NCBI GenBank assembly: GCA_948567375.1
Contig: OX419760.1
Coordinates: forward strand, 27,032,001 to 27,096,000
Length of the DNA stretch: 64,000 nt
Origin: Lunularia cruciata
Lineage: Eukaryota; Streptophyta; Marchantiopsida; Lunulariales; Lunulariaceae
Direction: 5' to 3'
The translations under genes were made by a program, and so were the position numbers. The notes beneath the pieces were generated by a model. The model searched no databases. It was not told the origin of the DNA and worked only from the letters and a program-made list of their open reading frames with translations. Below are positions 47,166 through 57,326 of the stretch, piece by piece. Every line of letters starts with the position of its first letter. The stretch's first letter is position 1.

Positions 47166-48151
47166 CCTAAGACAATAGAGAAGAGTGGGTCAGAAGATAA
47201 TGATGTAGATAGAGTAGAAAGGAGTGCAATTGTATTTTGTAGGGAAGAGATAGTCTAAATAGAAGATTTAGGAGTAGTATTAAAGAGACCCAAAGAAGGA
47301 GAACTTCTTCAAGGAACCTCAAGTTTGGAAGCTGACATCAAGGTTGACATTGGATCAGAGTAGTAATAGTTTTGAGATATGGAAAGGTGCATTGTCATTT
47401 TGGATCTACAGGTTGGTAAAGTTATTATAGAACAGTATAGTTGTCGGTAATTGTCAAAGTGCTCTACCTATTTAAAGGAGGCATTTACAATGTTATGTTG
47501 TTTTGTAATCATAATTTTTGAAGATAGATAAATCAAAGTGTTGATTCTTCATACTTGTTGCTTGAGCTTAATTCCAAGTATCAAGTTTGTGTTTTTGTTT
47601 GTGAGTGTTGGGAGAATTTCAAGTGAAAATCAATAAGCTTGTTGGACATTGGATTCCACAGCGCTGGTCTTCATTCTATGTGTTGGATCCTGAGTGAAGT
47701 ACAATTGAAGGAATGTCGCAACAAATCTGAGAGGAATTGTAGTGTTGGTAGTATTTTGCATTTGTGAGTGTAGTGCAGGATTGATGCAAAGCAATTTTGA
47801 TTGAGAAGGTTGTGCCTTTAGTAGAGGGGTGGAATACAATTTTGAAATAATCTCATTTTGCAATGAAGAAGCCGTCTTTGGGAGAATTTGAATCATCACA
47901 ATCAAGATTTGTTTGGACAGAATTGAGTGAGTTATGATTATGAGCATGTAACTTATGACAAGAATTGTTGTTGAGCACTTATTACTCTCTTTTGGGTGTG
48001 GTTTCTACTTGAGAGATTAAAGAACTCAAGAAGAACTACACTATGATCATTTTACTTTGTATTTGACCAATTCTGAATTGTATCTCTACGGGAACAAACT
48101 TTACTCACTTGATTACCGCAAAAGTGATAATTGTCAAGTTGTCACATCAAT

Positions 48152-49000
48152 CTTGAAAGGCATACCACAATCAAAGTGTAATCTCTTTGGCAGATCATCC
48201 AAAAACACATCCACAAACTCCTGCATTATGCGGTCAACCATTGCTCGATGAGGCTCCTTACTCTCCTCATATTCTCCTTGTGCAATTGAATTGATCCACA
48301 TTGAAAAAATAGACTTATCTTCCTCCAAATCTTGCTTTATAGTTGCTTCACTTACAAACTTCCCATCTATGGATTTATCTTCCTTCATGGCTTGCTCTAT
48401 CACTACTTTCTTGACAAACTTCCCATCTTGGGACTTCTCTTCCTTCAAAGCTTGCTCTATGGCTGATTTCCTTACAAACTTCCCATCTTGGGATTGATTA
48501 TCCTTAGGTATCTTACTCAAAGGTGCCAGACAACCTACTTGGAAATTTCTACCTTGTTGTTATACTTGAATTTGTCATTGGGTCCAATCAAATTGAACCT
48601 TATAACATTCAAGCCAAGGTAGTCCTAGAATGACATCATAGTGTAGAGGTGCCACTATGAATCTTATACACTCCAAATACTCCTTCCTAATCTTGATGGC
48701 AATAGGATATGAGGTACAAAATGCAAAACCGTTACTACCATCTGCCATCATCAATCTACTTACAATTATTGGCTTGATAGGAATACCTAATTCATTTGCT
48801 AATTGTATAGATATGCAATTCTCTAAACTTCTACAATCAACCAAAATCCTACAACCACGATCAGATATCATACCTTACAAGTGAAGTAAACTTGCATAGG
48901 TCAAGCCTTCAATCCCATTGGAACTAATCAAGTTCCCAATAGGTGGTTCAAGATCTCCTATTGGGATTCCTTGTTTCCTTTATCATTCCGCTCCACAATT
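48152..49000 (-). pseudogene. Protease and linker remnant of element B (upstream part)
   Basis: Reverse strand: protease GCRILVDCRSLENC (about 48850; D-S-G has become D-C-R), IPIKPIIVSRLMMADGSN, HYDVILGLPW (about 48620). Then comes a linker of three 20-residue tandem repeats (48500-48310) with the SQDGKF and EQALKEE motifs. The frame then reaches the start of RT (GMPFKID) and stops at the C2 insertion. Confidence 0.82.
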
Positions 49001-50001
49001 TCCATTTGGGCAACTTGTTGAGGTTGCTCATTCTTGAGTGGACACTCTACAATGCGGTGTCTAATTTGGTGACAATAGAAACATTCACCATTTTGTTGTA
49101 ATTGTTCATGATCTATTGTGCCAAGTGGTCTTTACTCAATGGTATTGATCTCCATTGGTATTGGCTCCTCCACTCGTGTGTAGTGTGTGGGTGGGTTTGG
49201 GGAAGGCCAAGTTCAAGACCAAGTTATTGCAACTAAGGAATCAAAGCGCTCAACCAATTGCATGGCTTCCTCCTAGTCTTTGGGCTCACACATAGTCACT
49301 TCCAATCTGGTGTGGGACTTCAAGCCTCTCACAAGTGATCTAGATCTTCTCTATCTAGTATATCGGGAATTTTGTAATGGTGTTTTGGAATTGAGTGATA
49401 TAGCTTCTCACCGAGCCAATCTACTCCAATTTTTCCAACTTATCTCATGCGGCCCGTGTGGTGTTTATAGCTTGGAACTGCCTAATTATTCCAGTTCTGA
49501 ATTCTTCCTATGTCAAGATTGGCATGAAAATTTTCCACTCAACTTGTTCTACTCTAAATCACCACCATAATTTAGCCACTCCATCCAATTGGCTTGAGGC
49601 CAATAGAATTTGTTTTTGTTCATCTTGAAGGTTTGTTGCTTCAAAGTAACATTCACAATCAAACACAAAAATTTCCATTGCACCTAGAAGGTTCTTGCCT
49701 TCAAATACCTAAGGCCTTGGAAATTGGATTCACTCTTCTCCTTCTTAAATTGGTACTCTCTCTAGCTGCTTTTGTTTCTGATGGTCTCATTCATCCAACA
49801 ATCAAATAAGGTGCTTAATTTGTTGTTGCATAGCAAGGATAACTTTGGGTATCGCCACCATGGCTTCTACTCTATCACACTATCTCCAATTTATCTAATT
49901 TATTAACACATAGATGAAGCACATCCATCATTCTCCATAAGTTACAACCGGAAGCACCAAGGGTTCCTCAAACAAGGTGATCATATGCAAAAAATCTTAT
50001 C
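49001..50001 (-). pseudogene. Gag remnant of element B
   Basis: Reverse strand from about 49960. The CCHC knuckle C-F-Y-C-x4-H-x4-C is readable at about 49095-49045. Homologous to the gag of A with stops and shifts. The leader ends at the A insertion point (50002-50006), which is why the B primer-binding site lies far away at about 55738-55749. Confidence 0.75.
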
Positions 50002-50006
50002 CAAAT

Positions 50007-50410
50007 AGTAAAAGACCAAATCCGAGGAGAGAAATAGGAGAATGGAAACTCACATTGGGACACTTGAATGAGGGAAAAACTCCAAATGCCTAGCATGAGC
50101 CTTGGTTTTTGTATTTATAGGTAGCATACAAGGCCCTTGAGAAGCTTCTCAAGAAGCTTCCTCAAGCCACTTTCTTAGAGTGCAAGCTAAGTTAACTAGG
50201 AAGCTTCTTTCTTCTAGAAGCGGCCTAGTTGGCATGCAAGCTAAGCTAGTTGGAAGCTTCTAGAAGCTATTTACTTGAGGTGCAAGCTAAGCTAGCCAGG
50301 AAGCTTCCCAAGAAGCTTCCTAGATACTTCCGGAATATTCTAGGCTAATTTGTCTTATGTGCTAGTTCGTAAGCCCGACTAACTTTGTCGCTAAACTCTA
50401 CATTGTTACA
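50007..50410 (-). repeat. 3' LTR of element A
   Basis: 404 bp, reverse-strand start TGTAACAATGTAGAG preceded by GGCGGAGGAATA (polypurine tract, about 50411-50422). Closely matches 55209-55620. Confidence 0.9.
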
Positions 50411-51900
50411 TATTCCTCCGCCACTAGTTGGTGTCGTCCTCGTTGCCAGTGAAGCTTCAAAGTCTTAGATGGACGTCTGTGCATTCTAGAGGTGAGAAAG
50501 AAGTTCCCATGTGGCATCATGAACGGGATACCCTTTTGAAGGACCTTATACTCTGTATGTCGGCGATGACCTCGTTGAATATGGCGACATGCAACGATAC
50601 AATCAACTTCGTACTCCTCATGATCATTGATAGGGACAGGAAAAAGAGAAGGTTGGACTTGAGAGGAAAAGGAAGTGAGGTTAGGAACAAAGGGTTTCAA
50701 TTTGGAAATATGAAAGACAGGATGGATACGCATGTGACAAGGCAAGGCAAGTCGATAAGCAACAAGAGAGACAATTTGGGTGATATCAAAGGGTCCTATC
50801 CAATTAGGGGCAAGTTTACAAACTTGGGTATCAAGTGGGAGAAGGAGGTTACTAGAGGATAGCATGACTTTATCAACAACTTCAAAGGTGAGATCATGAC
50901 GATGGTGGTCCGCATATTTTTTTGGCAATTTTGAGCAACAAGGAGGTGAGACTTGGCTTGTTGGAGAGATTGGGATATAGTGGTCAAGAATGTGGAAGTA
51001 TGAAGAACCTGAGATGGAGGTGGAGCAAGAAGAGAATTTGGAACAAGTGGATCTTGGCCAAAATAGAGAAAGAAAGGAGAAAATCCAATGCTTGCCTGTT
51101 TGAATTGTTGTAGGCAAATTCTGGAACTGCAAGACATTTGTCCCAATTGGTATGGTGGACATTGACAAAAGCACGCAACATATCCTCTAATGTATGATTT
51201 TCATATTTGGTTTGCCCATCAGTTTGAGGATGATAGGCCATGGACAAAGCAAGCTTGGTACTGAGTATCTAGAAGAATGCTTGCCAAAACTTCCCGGTAA
51301 ATCAAGGATCACGGTCGGAGATGAGTACACATGGCATCCCATGATGCTTGAAGATGTTGTTGAAGTAGATTTGCGCTAAGGTTGGAGCATCCACAGTATC
51401 ACAGGTTGGTGCCAAGTGGATATTTTACTAAGCTTATCCACAAACACCACGATTGCGGTGTGTCCTTGTTTTGTCTTTGGCAAGGATGTGATGAGATCTA
51501 AGCTCACATGCTCCCAATGAGCGGATGGAATGGCGAGTGGTTGAAGGAGTCCACTCGGCTTCTGGTTGCTGGCCTTGTTACGTTGGTAGCTCTCACACAA
51601 TCGAACAAATTCTTGAACATCTCGTGTCATGTTGGGCCACCACCATTGACGTTGGAGGGTACTCAAGGTTTTGTTCACACCTATGTGACCTACGATGGGT
51701 AAATCATGGGCTTCTTGAAGGTGCACAAGTCAAAGATCACCTTTAGTTGGAACATAGATCCCGTCCTCATGGAATAAAAGGCCCTCCTTGATGGAGAAGG
51801 TGTTGTACTCCTTATCGCATGCCGTAAGGCGACCCTATACCATTTGGAAGAAGGGATCTTGGTGTAGAGCTGACTGAAACTCATTTTGGACCTTGGAGTC
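50411..51900 (-). pseudogene. Integrase with C-terminal chromodomain (element A)
   Basis: Reverse strand: zinc-binding region LPIVGHIGVNKTLSTLQRQW (about 51690) and LCESYQRNK, where a Cys of the HHCC site is Tyr; core HVSLDLITSLPKTKQGHTAI (about 51500) and MAYHPQTDGQTKYENHTLED (about 51240). The 258-codon frame 50398-51174 carries the GPFDI..IVAYRLALP SH3-like part and then a chromodomain, HEEYEVDCIVACRH (about 50630-50590). Chromodomains steer integration to heterochromatin by histone binding; this defines the chromovirus clade. A frameshift inside the chromodomain and stops earlier inactivate it. Confidence 0.85.
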
Positions 51901-52660
51901 AATTGACACCGTTGAAATTGCCGTTGTGATGAGAGGAAGAGACTTCAAATCAGGTCATCATGATAAAGCATTAGGGATGACATGGAACCAACCTGGTTTG
52001 TACTCAAGTTTGATGTCATACAGTTGGAGTTGTTCCTCTCATCGATGATGTTGACTCTTCATGTGTTCCAAGTCTAAGGTCTGCAACAATGGTTTGTGAT
52101 CAGTTTGCATGATCACTTGTTTCCCCAAGAGGTAATGCTTCCATACCTTGGTGACGTATACCATTGCAAGTTGTTCTCAATCTCAAGTAGAGTAGTTTCA
52201 TTCAGCCATATTGAGTCGGCGAGACACAAAGGCAATGGGATGGAGTCCATCTAGGAATTCTTGTTGTAGCACAGCTCCAATTGCAAAGTTAGAAGCATCA
52301 AAATCAACTACACAGAGTAGTTGAGGATCATATGGTTGAAGAATGGGTCTTGAAGACACCATATGCTTTAACTTCTGGAATTCTTTTTCATGCTTGGTGG
52401 TCCACTAGAAGCTTGAGTTCTTTCCCAAGAGGTCAGTCAATGGTGCAGCCACATGAGCATAATAATGGATGAATCATCGGTAAAAATTGGCCAATCCATT
52501 GAATGCCCGTAATTTTGTAGCATCCTTCGTGGCAGACCAATCAGTAATGGCCTTGATCTTCTCTTCTTTGATCTTGATCCACTTTGATGAGATCTTATGA
52601 CCCAAGAAGGTAACCTCCTTCTGCCAAAAAGCACACTTTGACTGCTTACAGTAAAATTTT
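51901..52660 (-). pseudogene. RNase H and connection region of element A
   Basis: Reverse strand: blocks equivalent to FLGHKISSKWI (about 52590), FNGLANFYR, VDFDASNFAIGAVLQQEF (about 52300-52250) and the tether region TDHKPLLQTL (about 52110), ending in GWFHVIPNALS (about 51990). Stops such as TAA and TAG interrupt it. RNase H degrades the RNA strand after cDNA synthesis. Confidence 0.8.
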
Positions 52661-52662
52661 CA

Positions 52663-53523
52663 TTATCGTAGTCGTCTTAGGACTGCTTGCACATGATTCA
52701 TGTGTTTTGCCTCTGTCTTACTATAAATTAAGATATCATCCAAGAACAACACCACGGACCAATCTAATAGTCCATCCAATACCCGATGCATCTGATCCAT
52801 GAAGATTGTAGGAGCATTAGTGAGTCCAAAAGGTATAACTCTCCACTCAAAATGCCCATACCTTGTATGAAAGGCAGTCTTTTGCACATCCTCTCTCTCA
52901 ATAGGAATTTGCCAATAGCCATTGTGAAGATCCAACTTGGAAAAGTAGCATGCTCTACTTAGTTGATCAAGCAAGTCATCAATCTGAGGTAAGGGATATG
53001 CATTCTTCATGGTTTGCTTATTGAGCCCATGATAATCAATACAGAAACAAAGTCCTCTATCCTTCTTTGGAACAAATAGTACCGGTGCTCCCCAAGGAGA
53101 GGTACTATGTTGTATGAAGTCCTTCTCTAATAACTCTATAAGTGTTGTTTGCAACTCCTCCAACTCCTTTCGTGAGAGCCAATAGATTGGTCTACTCACT
53201 AGAGTACTCCCTGGCAATAACTTGATCTTGAAGGGCATACCTTGATTGGAGGGTAATCCCTTTGGTAGATCATCCAGAAACACATCTGCAAACTCCTTAA
53301 CTATTCGATCAACCATTGCTTGATGAGGCTCTCTATCCTCCACATATTGGTCTTGTGCAATCGGCTTGATCCACACCACAAATACAGACTTATCTTCCTC
53401 CAAAGCTTGCTCTATGGCTGCTTTACTAACAAACTTCCCTTCTATGAACTCATCTCTCTTCCAAGCTTGCTCCATGGTTGCCTTCTTGGCAAACTTCCCA
53501 TCTTGGGACTCCACTTCCTTCAA
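52663..53523 (-). pseudogene. Reverse transcriptase frame of element A (286 codons open)
   Basis: The longest open frame in the window. It starts in the linker repeats (SQDGKF..), passes through [106 protein letters not shown] and the catalytic [10 protein letters not shown] (about 52750-52720). All conserved RT blocks are present and the Asp pair is intact. It is open, but upstream and downstream parts of the polyprotein are broken, so it is classed as a pseudogene fragment. Confidence 0.88.
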
Positions 53524-53580
53524 CGTTTGCTCTATGGCTACCTTCTCGACAAACTTCCCATCTTGGGACTGACTATTCTT
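53395..53580 (-). repeat. Three 20-residue tandem repeats in the protease-RT linker of A
   Basis: Reverse-strand coding repeats, each with (S/F)xxGKF(V/A)xK and (I/M)EQ(A/T) motifs, spaced 60 bp apart. The same array exists in B (three) and E (two). Confidence 0.85.
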
Positions 53581-53586
53581 AGGTGT

Positions 53587-54006
53587 CTAACTCAGAGGTG
53601 CAAGACAACCTAATCGGAAATTCCTACCTTGGTGTTGTACTTGAATTTGGCATGGGGTCCAATCAAATTGAACCTTATGACGTTCAAGCCAAGGTAGACC
53701 TAGAATGATATCATAGTGTAGAGGTGCCACTACAAACCTCATACACTCCAAATACTCCTTCCCAATCTTGAAGGTAACAGGATGTGAGGTGCGGAATGCA
53801 GAACCTTTTCTACCATCCGCCATCATCAAACTACTTCCAATCACTGGCTTGATAGGAATACCCAATTCCTTTGCTACTTGCATATACATGCAATTCTTTG
53901 AACTTCCAGAATCAACCAAAATCCTACAACCCCGATTAGATATCATACCTTGCAAGTGAAGCAAACTTGCATAGGTCGAGCCTTCAATCCCATTGGAACT
54001 AATCAA
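53587..54006 (-). pseudogene. Aspartyl protease of element A (139 codons open)
   Basis: Reverse-strand frame with GCRILVDSGSSKNC: the catalytic D-S-G is intact, unlike B and E. ELGIPIKPVIGSSLMMADGR and HYDIILGLPWLERH follow. The family acts as a dimer to process Gag-Pol. It joins directly upstream to gag and downstream to the linker repeats. Confidence 0.88.
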
Positions 54007-54960
54007 GCTCCCAATAGGCGGCTCAAAATCTCCTATTGGGATTCCTTGTTTCCCTTATCATTCCGCTCCACAACCTCCACTTGGGCAACTTGTCGAGGTC
54101 GTCCATTCTTGAGTGGACATTCAGCAATGCGATGCCCCAATTGGTGACAATAAAAACAACCACCATTTTGTCACAGTTTCTCCCTATTTGCCATGCCAAG
54201 CAGTCTTCATTGAATTGCATCAATCTCCATTGGTGCTGGCTCCTCCACTTGTGTGTAATGTATTGGTAGGCTTTGTGGAGGTTGAGGTCGAGACCAAGTT
54301 GTTGCCACCAAGGAATCAAAACGTTTGGCCAACCGTATGGCTTCCTCCAAGTGTTGTGGCTCTTGCATGGTTACCTCTAATTTGGTTCTTGCCTTCAAGC
54401 CCCTCATGAATAGATCCAGAGCTTCACCTTCTAATATATCTAGAATTTGCATGATGGTGTTTTGGAACTGCATGATGTAACTTCTTACAAAGCCAATCTG
54501 TTTCAATTCTGCCAACTTATCCCGTGCAGCTCATGTGGCATTTATAGCTTGGAACCAACTAATTATTGCGCTCTTGAATTCTACCCATGTCAAGATTGGT
54601 GCAACCATTTGTCGTTTGGCTCGCTCCACTCAGAATCTCCACCATAGCTTTGCTACTCCATCCAATTGGCTAGAAGCCAAGAGAATCTGTTTTTGCTCAT
54701 CTAAAAATTGGTAGTTTCAAAATAACATTCACAATCAAACACAAAATTCTCCATTGCACCCAGGAGATTCTTTCCTTCAAATACCTTGGGTTTAGGGAAT
54801 CTGATCCGATCTTCTCCTTCTCGAATTGGTACTCTCTCCACTTGCTCTTGTCATCAAAGATCTCGTTCATCCAACAATCAAGTAAGGTGCTCGATTTGTT
54901 GTTGCATAGCAAGGATAACATTAGGTATTGCCGCCATGGTTGCTCCTCTATCACACCACT
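54007..54960 (-). pseudogene. Gag of element A
   Basis: Reverse-strand frames such as 54207-54515 (ELKQIGFVRSYIMQFQNTIM.., GEALDLFMRGLKARTKLEV) match the plant gypsy gag core. The zinc knuckle CFYCHQLGHRIAEC (C-x2-C-x4-H-x4-C, all ligands intact) lies at about 54160-54115, out of frame with the upstream core. The start codon is probably near 54940. Confidence 0.82.
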
Positions 54961-55195
54961 TCCAATCTATCTAATTTATTAACACATAGAAACAGCACGT
55001 CCACTGTTCTCCATAAGTTACAACCGGAAGCACCAAGGGTTCCTCAGATATGGTGATCATATGCAGAAAATTTTATCCAAAGCGCAAGGTGATGAATTGT
55101 GTGAAACAATGCTTCGGTAGTATTTGGACACAAAAATCCCAATGGTTTGGTGGAAGTGGATTTGGTGGTCCATAAATTCCATCCATCTCATTCCT

Positions 55196-55207
55196 GCTCT
55201 GATACCA
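55196..55207 (-). other. Primer-binding site of element A, exact initiator-Met match
   Basis: Reverse strand TGGTATCAGAGC, one base after the 5' LTR end; exact complement of the 12 terminal bases of plant initiator-Met tRNA. Confidence 0.92.
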
Positions 55208-55208
55208 A

Positions 55209-55620
55209 TGTAAAAGACCAAATTCGAGGAGAGAAATAGGAGAATGGAAACTCACATTGGGACACTTGAATGAGTGAAAACTCCAAATGCCTAGCATGAG
55301 CCTTGGTTTTGGTATTTATAGGTAGCATACAAGGCCCTTGAGAAGCTTCTCAAGAAGCTTCCTCAAGCCGCTTTCTTAGAGTGCAAGCCAAGTTAACTAG
55401 GAAGCTTCTCAAGAAGCTTCTTTCTAGAAGCGGCCTACTTGGCGTGCAAGCTAAGCTAGTTAGAAGCTTCTAGAAGCTACTTACTTGAGGTGCAAGCTAA
55501 GCTAGCCAAGAAGCTTCCCAAGAAGCTTCCTAGATACTTCTGGAATATTCTAGGCTAATTTGTCTTATGTGCGAGTTCGTAAGCCCGACTAACTTCGTTG
55601 CTAAACTCCATATTGTTACA
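55209..55620 (-). repeat. 5' LTR of element A
   Basis: 412 bp, TG...CA. Contains the repeated AAGCTT modules and a TATAAATAC box (reverse strand, near 55318). Confidence 0.9.
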
Positions 55621-55750
55621 CAAACCGTGAGGTGATGAATTGTGTGAAATGATGTTTGGGTAGTACCTAGACACAAAAATCCCAATGGTTTGGCGGAAGT
55701 AGATTTGTGGTCCATAAATTCCATCCATCTCATTCTCACCCTAATACCAA
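55621..55750 (-). other. Leader and PBS of element B
   Basis: Between the LTR of A and the LTR of B. It is homologous to 55077-55208 of A, including a decayed primer-binding site (reverse strand TTGGTATTAGGG). It shows that A landed in the leader of B. Confidence 0.8.
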
Positions 55751-56235
55751 TGTAAAAAACTAAGACCAAGGAGAGAAATATGAGGATGGAAAATCACATT
55801 CGGACACTTTAATGTGTGAAAAATCCAAATGCCTAGCATGAGCTTTGGCTCTCATATTTATAAGGTAATATAATGCTCTTGAGAAGCTTCTCAAGAAGCT
55901 TCCTTTAGCCACTTTCTTGGAGTGCAAGCCAAGTTAACCAAGAAGCTTCTCAAGAAGCTTCCTTCTTGAAGTTGTCTAATTGGCATGCAATCTAAGCTAG
56001 TTGGAAGCTTCTATAAGCTTTCTTTTAGAAACTATCTACTTGGGGTGCAAGCTAAGCTGGTTGGAAGCTTCTAAAAGCTTCCTTCTAGAAACTCTCTATT
56101 TGGGGTGCAAGCTAAGCTAGTGAGAAGCTTCCCAAGAAGCTTCCTAGATACTTCTAGGATATTCTAGGCTAATTTGGCTTATTCACTAATTTGTTAGCCT
56201 TGACTAACTTTGTCGTTAAACTCTATAGTGTTATA
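55751..56235 (-). repeat. 5' LTR of element B
   Basis: 485 bp. It carries one extra module of about 60 bp (around 56050-56110) relative to the 3' LTR. The right end reads GTTATA instead of GTTACA. Confidence 0.85.
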
Positions 56236-56240
56236 ACATG

Positions 56241-56690
56241 TGTCTTTGGGAGAGTTTTCTAGAGACATTAGAGAAGAGTGGGTATTAGGATAAAGAAGTT
56301 GATATGTTACCCATGAGTGCAATTGTAGTTCCAACTGAAGAGATAGTATAATAGTTGATGATGTAGTAGTATTAGATAGACCCAAAGAAAGAGATGTAAT
56401 GGAGGGAACATTGAGGCTGGAAGCCAAAGTTGAGGTTGATATTGGATCGGATTAGTAGCAGATTTGAGATTTGAAGAGGTAGATATGAAGAGGTGGTTTC
56501 TCATTTTGGATCTATAGGTTGGTAGAGTTATTGTAGAATAGTATTTTTGTTAGATAATTGTTGAAGTGCTCATCTTATTTAAAGGAGGCATTTGCAGTGT
56601 GTTGTTGTTTAGTATTTATATCTCTGAAGTTGAGTAAAGCATAGTGTTGTAACTCAGTGCTTGTCATTTCAACTTGATTCCAAGTATCAA

Positions 56691-56766
<76 letters not shown>

Positions 56767-57321
56767 CCTAAAATTTGAAGTGCAAGTTAGATGGTTGGAT
56801 GTTGGATTCTGCCATTCTAATTTCATTGTGTGTTTGATCCTAAGTGGATAGCAATCAAAGCAATGCCTTGATAGACTTGTGAGGAATTGTAGTGTTGGTA
56901 GTATTTTGCATTGATGAGCACAGTATAAGGTTGATGCAAAGCAATTTCAATCAAGGAAGTTATACCTTTAGTGGAGGGGTGGAACACAATTCTAAGTGGA
57001 GGGGTGGAATACAATTCTAAGGCAATGTCATTTTATAGTGAAGTAGCCTTCTTTGGAAGAATCTGAATTATCACAATCAAAGTCGGTTTGGAAAGATTTG
57101 ATGGTATTGTGATTATGGAGTGTTAATTTTTTATGAGATTGCAAGTCAGTGCTTATTACTTTCTTTTGGGTGTGGTTTCTAACTGAGAGACTAAAGATGC
57201 AATCAAGAAGAACTGAATTGTGATTGTTTACTTTGTATTTGACCATTTTTGACTTGTATCTTTGTGAGAATAAACTTTACTTATTGATTACCACAAAAGT
57301 GATACTTGTCGGGTTGTCACA
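56241..57321 (+). mobile_element. Unit C1, right part
   Basis: Collinear with 47155-48146 of C2: GAGAAGAGTGGGT, GGAGTGCAATTGTA, TATTTAAAGGAGGCATTT (56577 on), AGGGGTGGAA, and the end GGGTTGTCACA, then ATCCA. A 25-bp tandem duplication (56970-56994 and 56995-57019) and a GT microsatellite are new to this copy. Confidence 0.85.
56693..56764. repeat. (GT)36 microsatellite
   Basis: 72 bases of uninterrupted GT. In C2 the matching site is a short T/G-rich string, so the array grew in this copy. The poly-His/Thr antisense frame across it is an artefact. Confidence 0.97.
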
Positions 57322-57326
57322 ATCCA

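Larger units (their letters stand above)
44441..48146 (+). mobile_element. Unit C2: 3.7-kb ORF-bearing unit with TG...CA ends and perfect TSD
   Basis: It begins TGTGGTACCC and ends GTTGTCACA, flanked by TCAAT on both sides (44436-44440 and 48147-48151). Removing it plus one TSD restores the RT linker of B in exact register with element A. Left and right 300 bp share no direct repeat, so no LTR pair is present. A TATTTAAAG box lies at 47469-47477, about 680 bp before the right end. This is what a very long solo LTR (about 3 kb of U3 with ORFs, then R-U5) would look like. No polymerase, integrase or transposase was found. Confidence 0.85.
50007..55620 (-). mobile_element. Element A: full-length Ty3/gypsy chromovirus (youngest, least decayed)
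   Basis: 5.6 kb with 5' LTR 55209-55620, exact initiator-Met PBS, gag, protease, RT, RNase H, integrase, chromodomain, polypurine tract and 3' LTR 50007-50410. The TSD is CAAAT (50002-50006) versus CAAAC (55621-55625), within the leader of B. Ends are TG...CA apart from one decayed terminus. Several frames remain open over 250 codons, but in-frame stops make it non-autonomous. Confidence 0.9.
41200..56235 (-). mobile_element. Element B: Ty3/gypsy chromovirus, interrupted by C2 and A
   Basis: Reverse-strand order: 5' LTR (55751-56235), leader, gag, protease, linker, RT (split by C2), RNase H, integrase, chromodomain region, 3' LTR (41200-41625). It lies inside C1. Its flanking 5-mers GCAAG and ACATG share three bases, as expected for an old duplication. 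Its LTR pair has diverged more than that of the nested element A, in line with the order of insertion. Confidence 0.88.

Noticed and set aside
44441-48146. Family C as a DNA transposon
   Set aside because: Ends share only TGTG-like similarity, there is no transposase, and 5-bp TSD with TG...CA fits LTR-type integration better.
56575-56826. Open frame with a long His-Thr repeat
   Set aside because: Antisense translation of the GT microsatellite.
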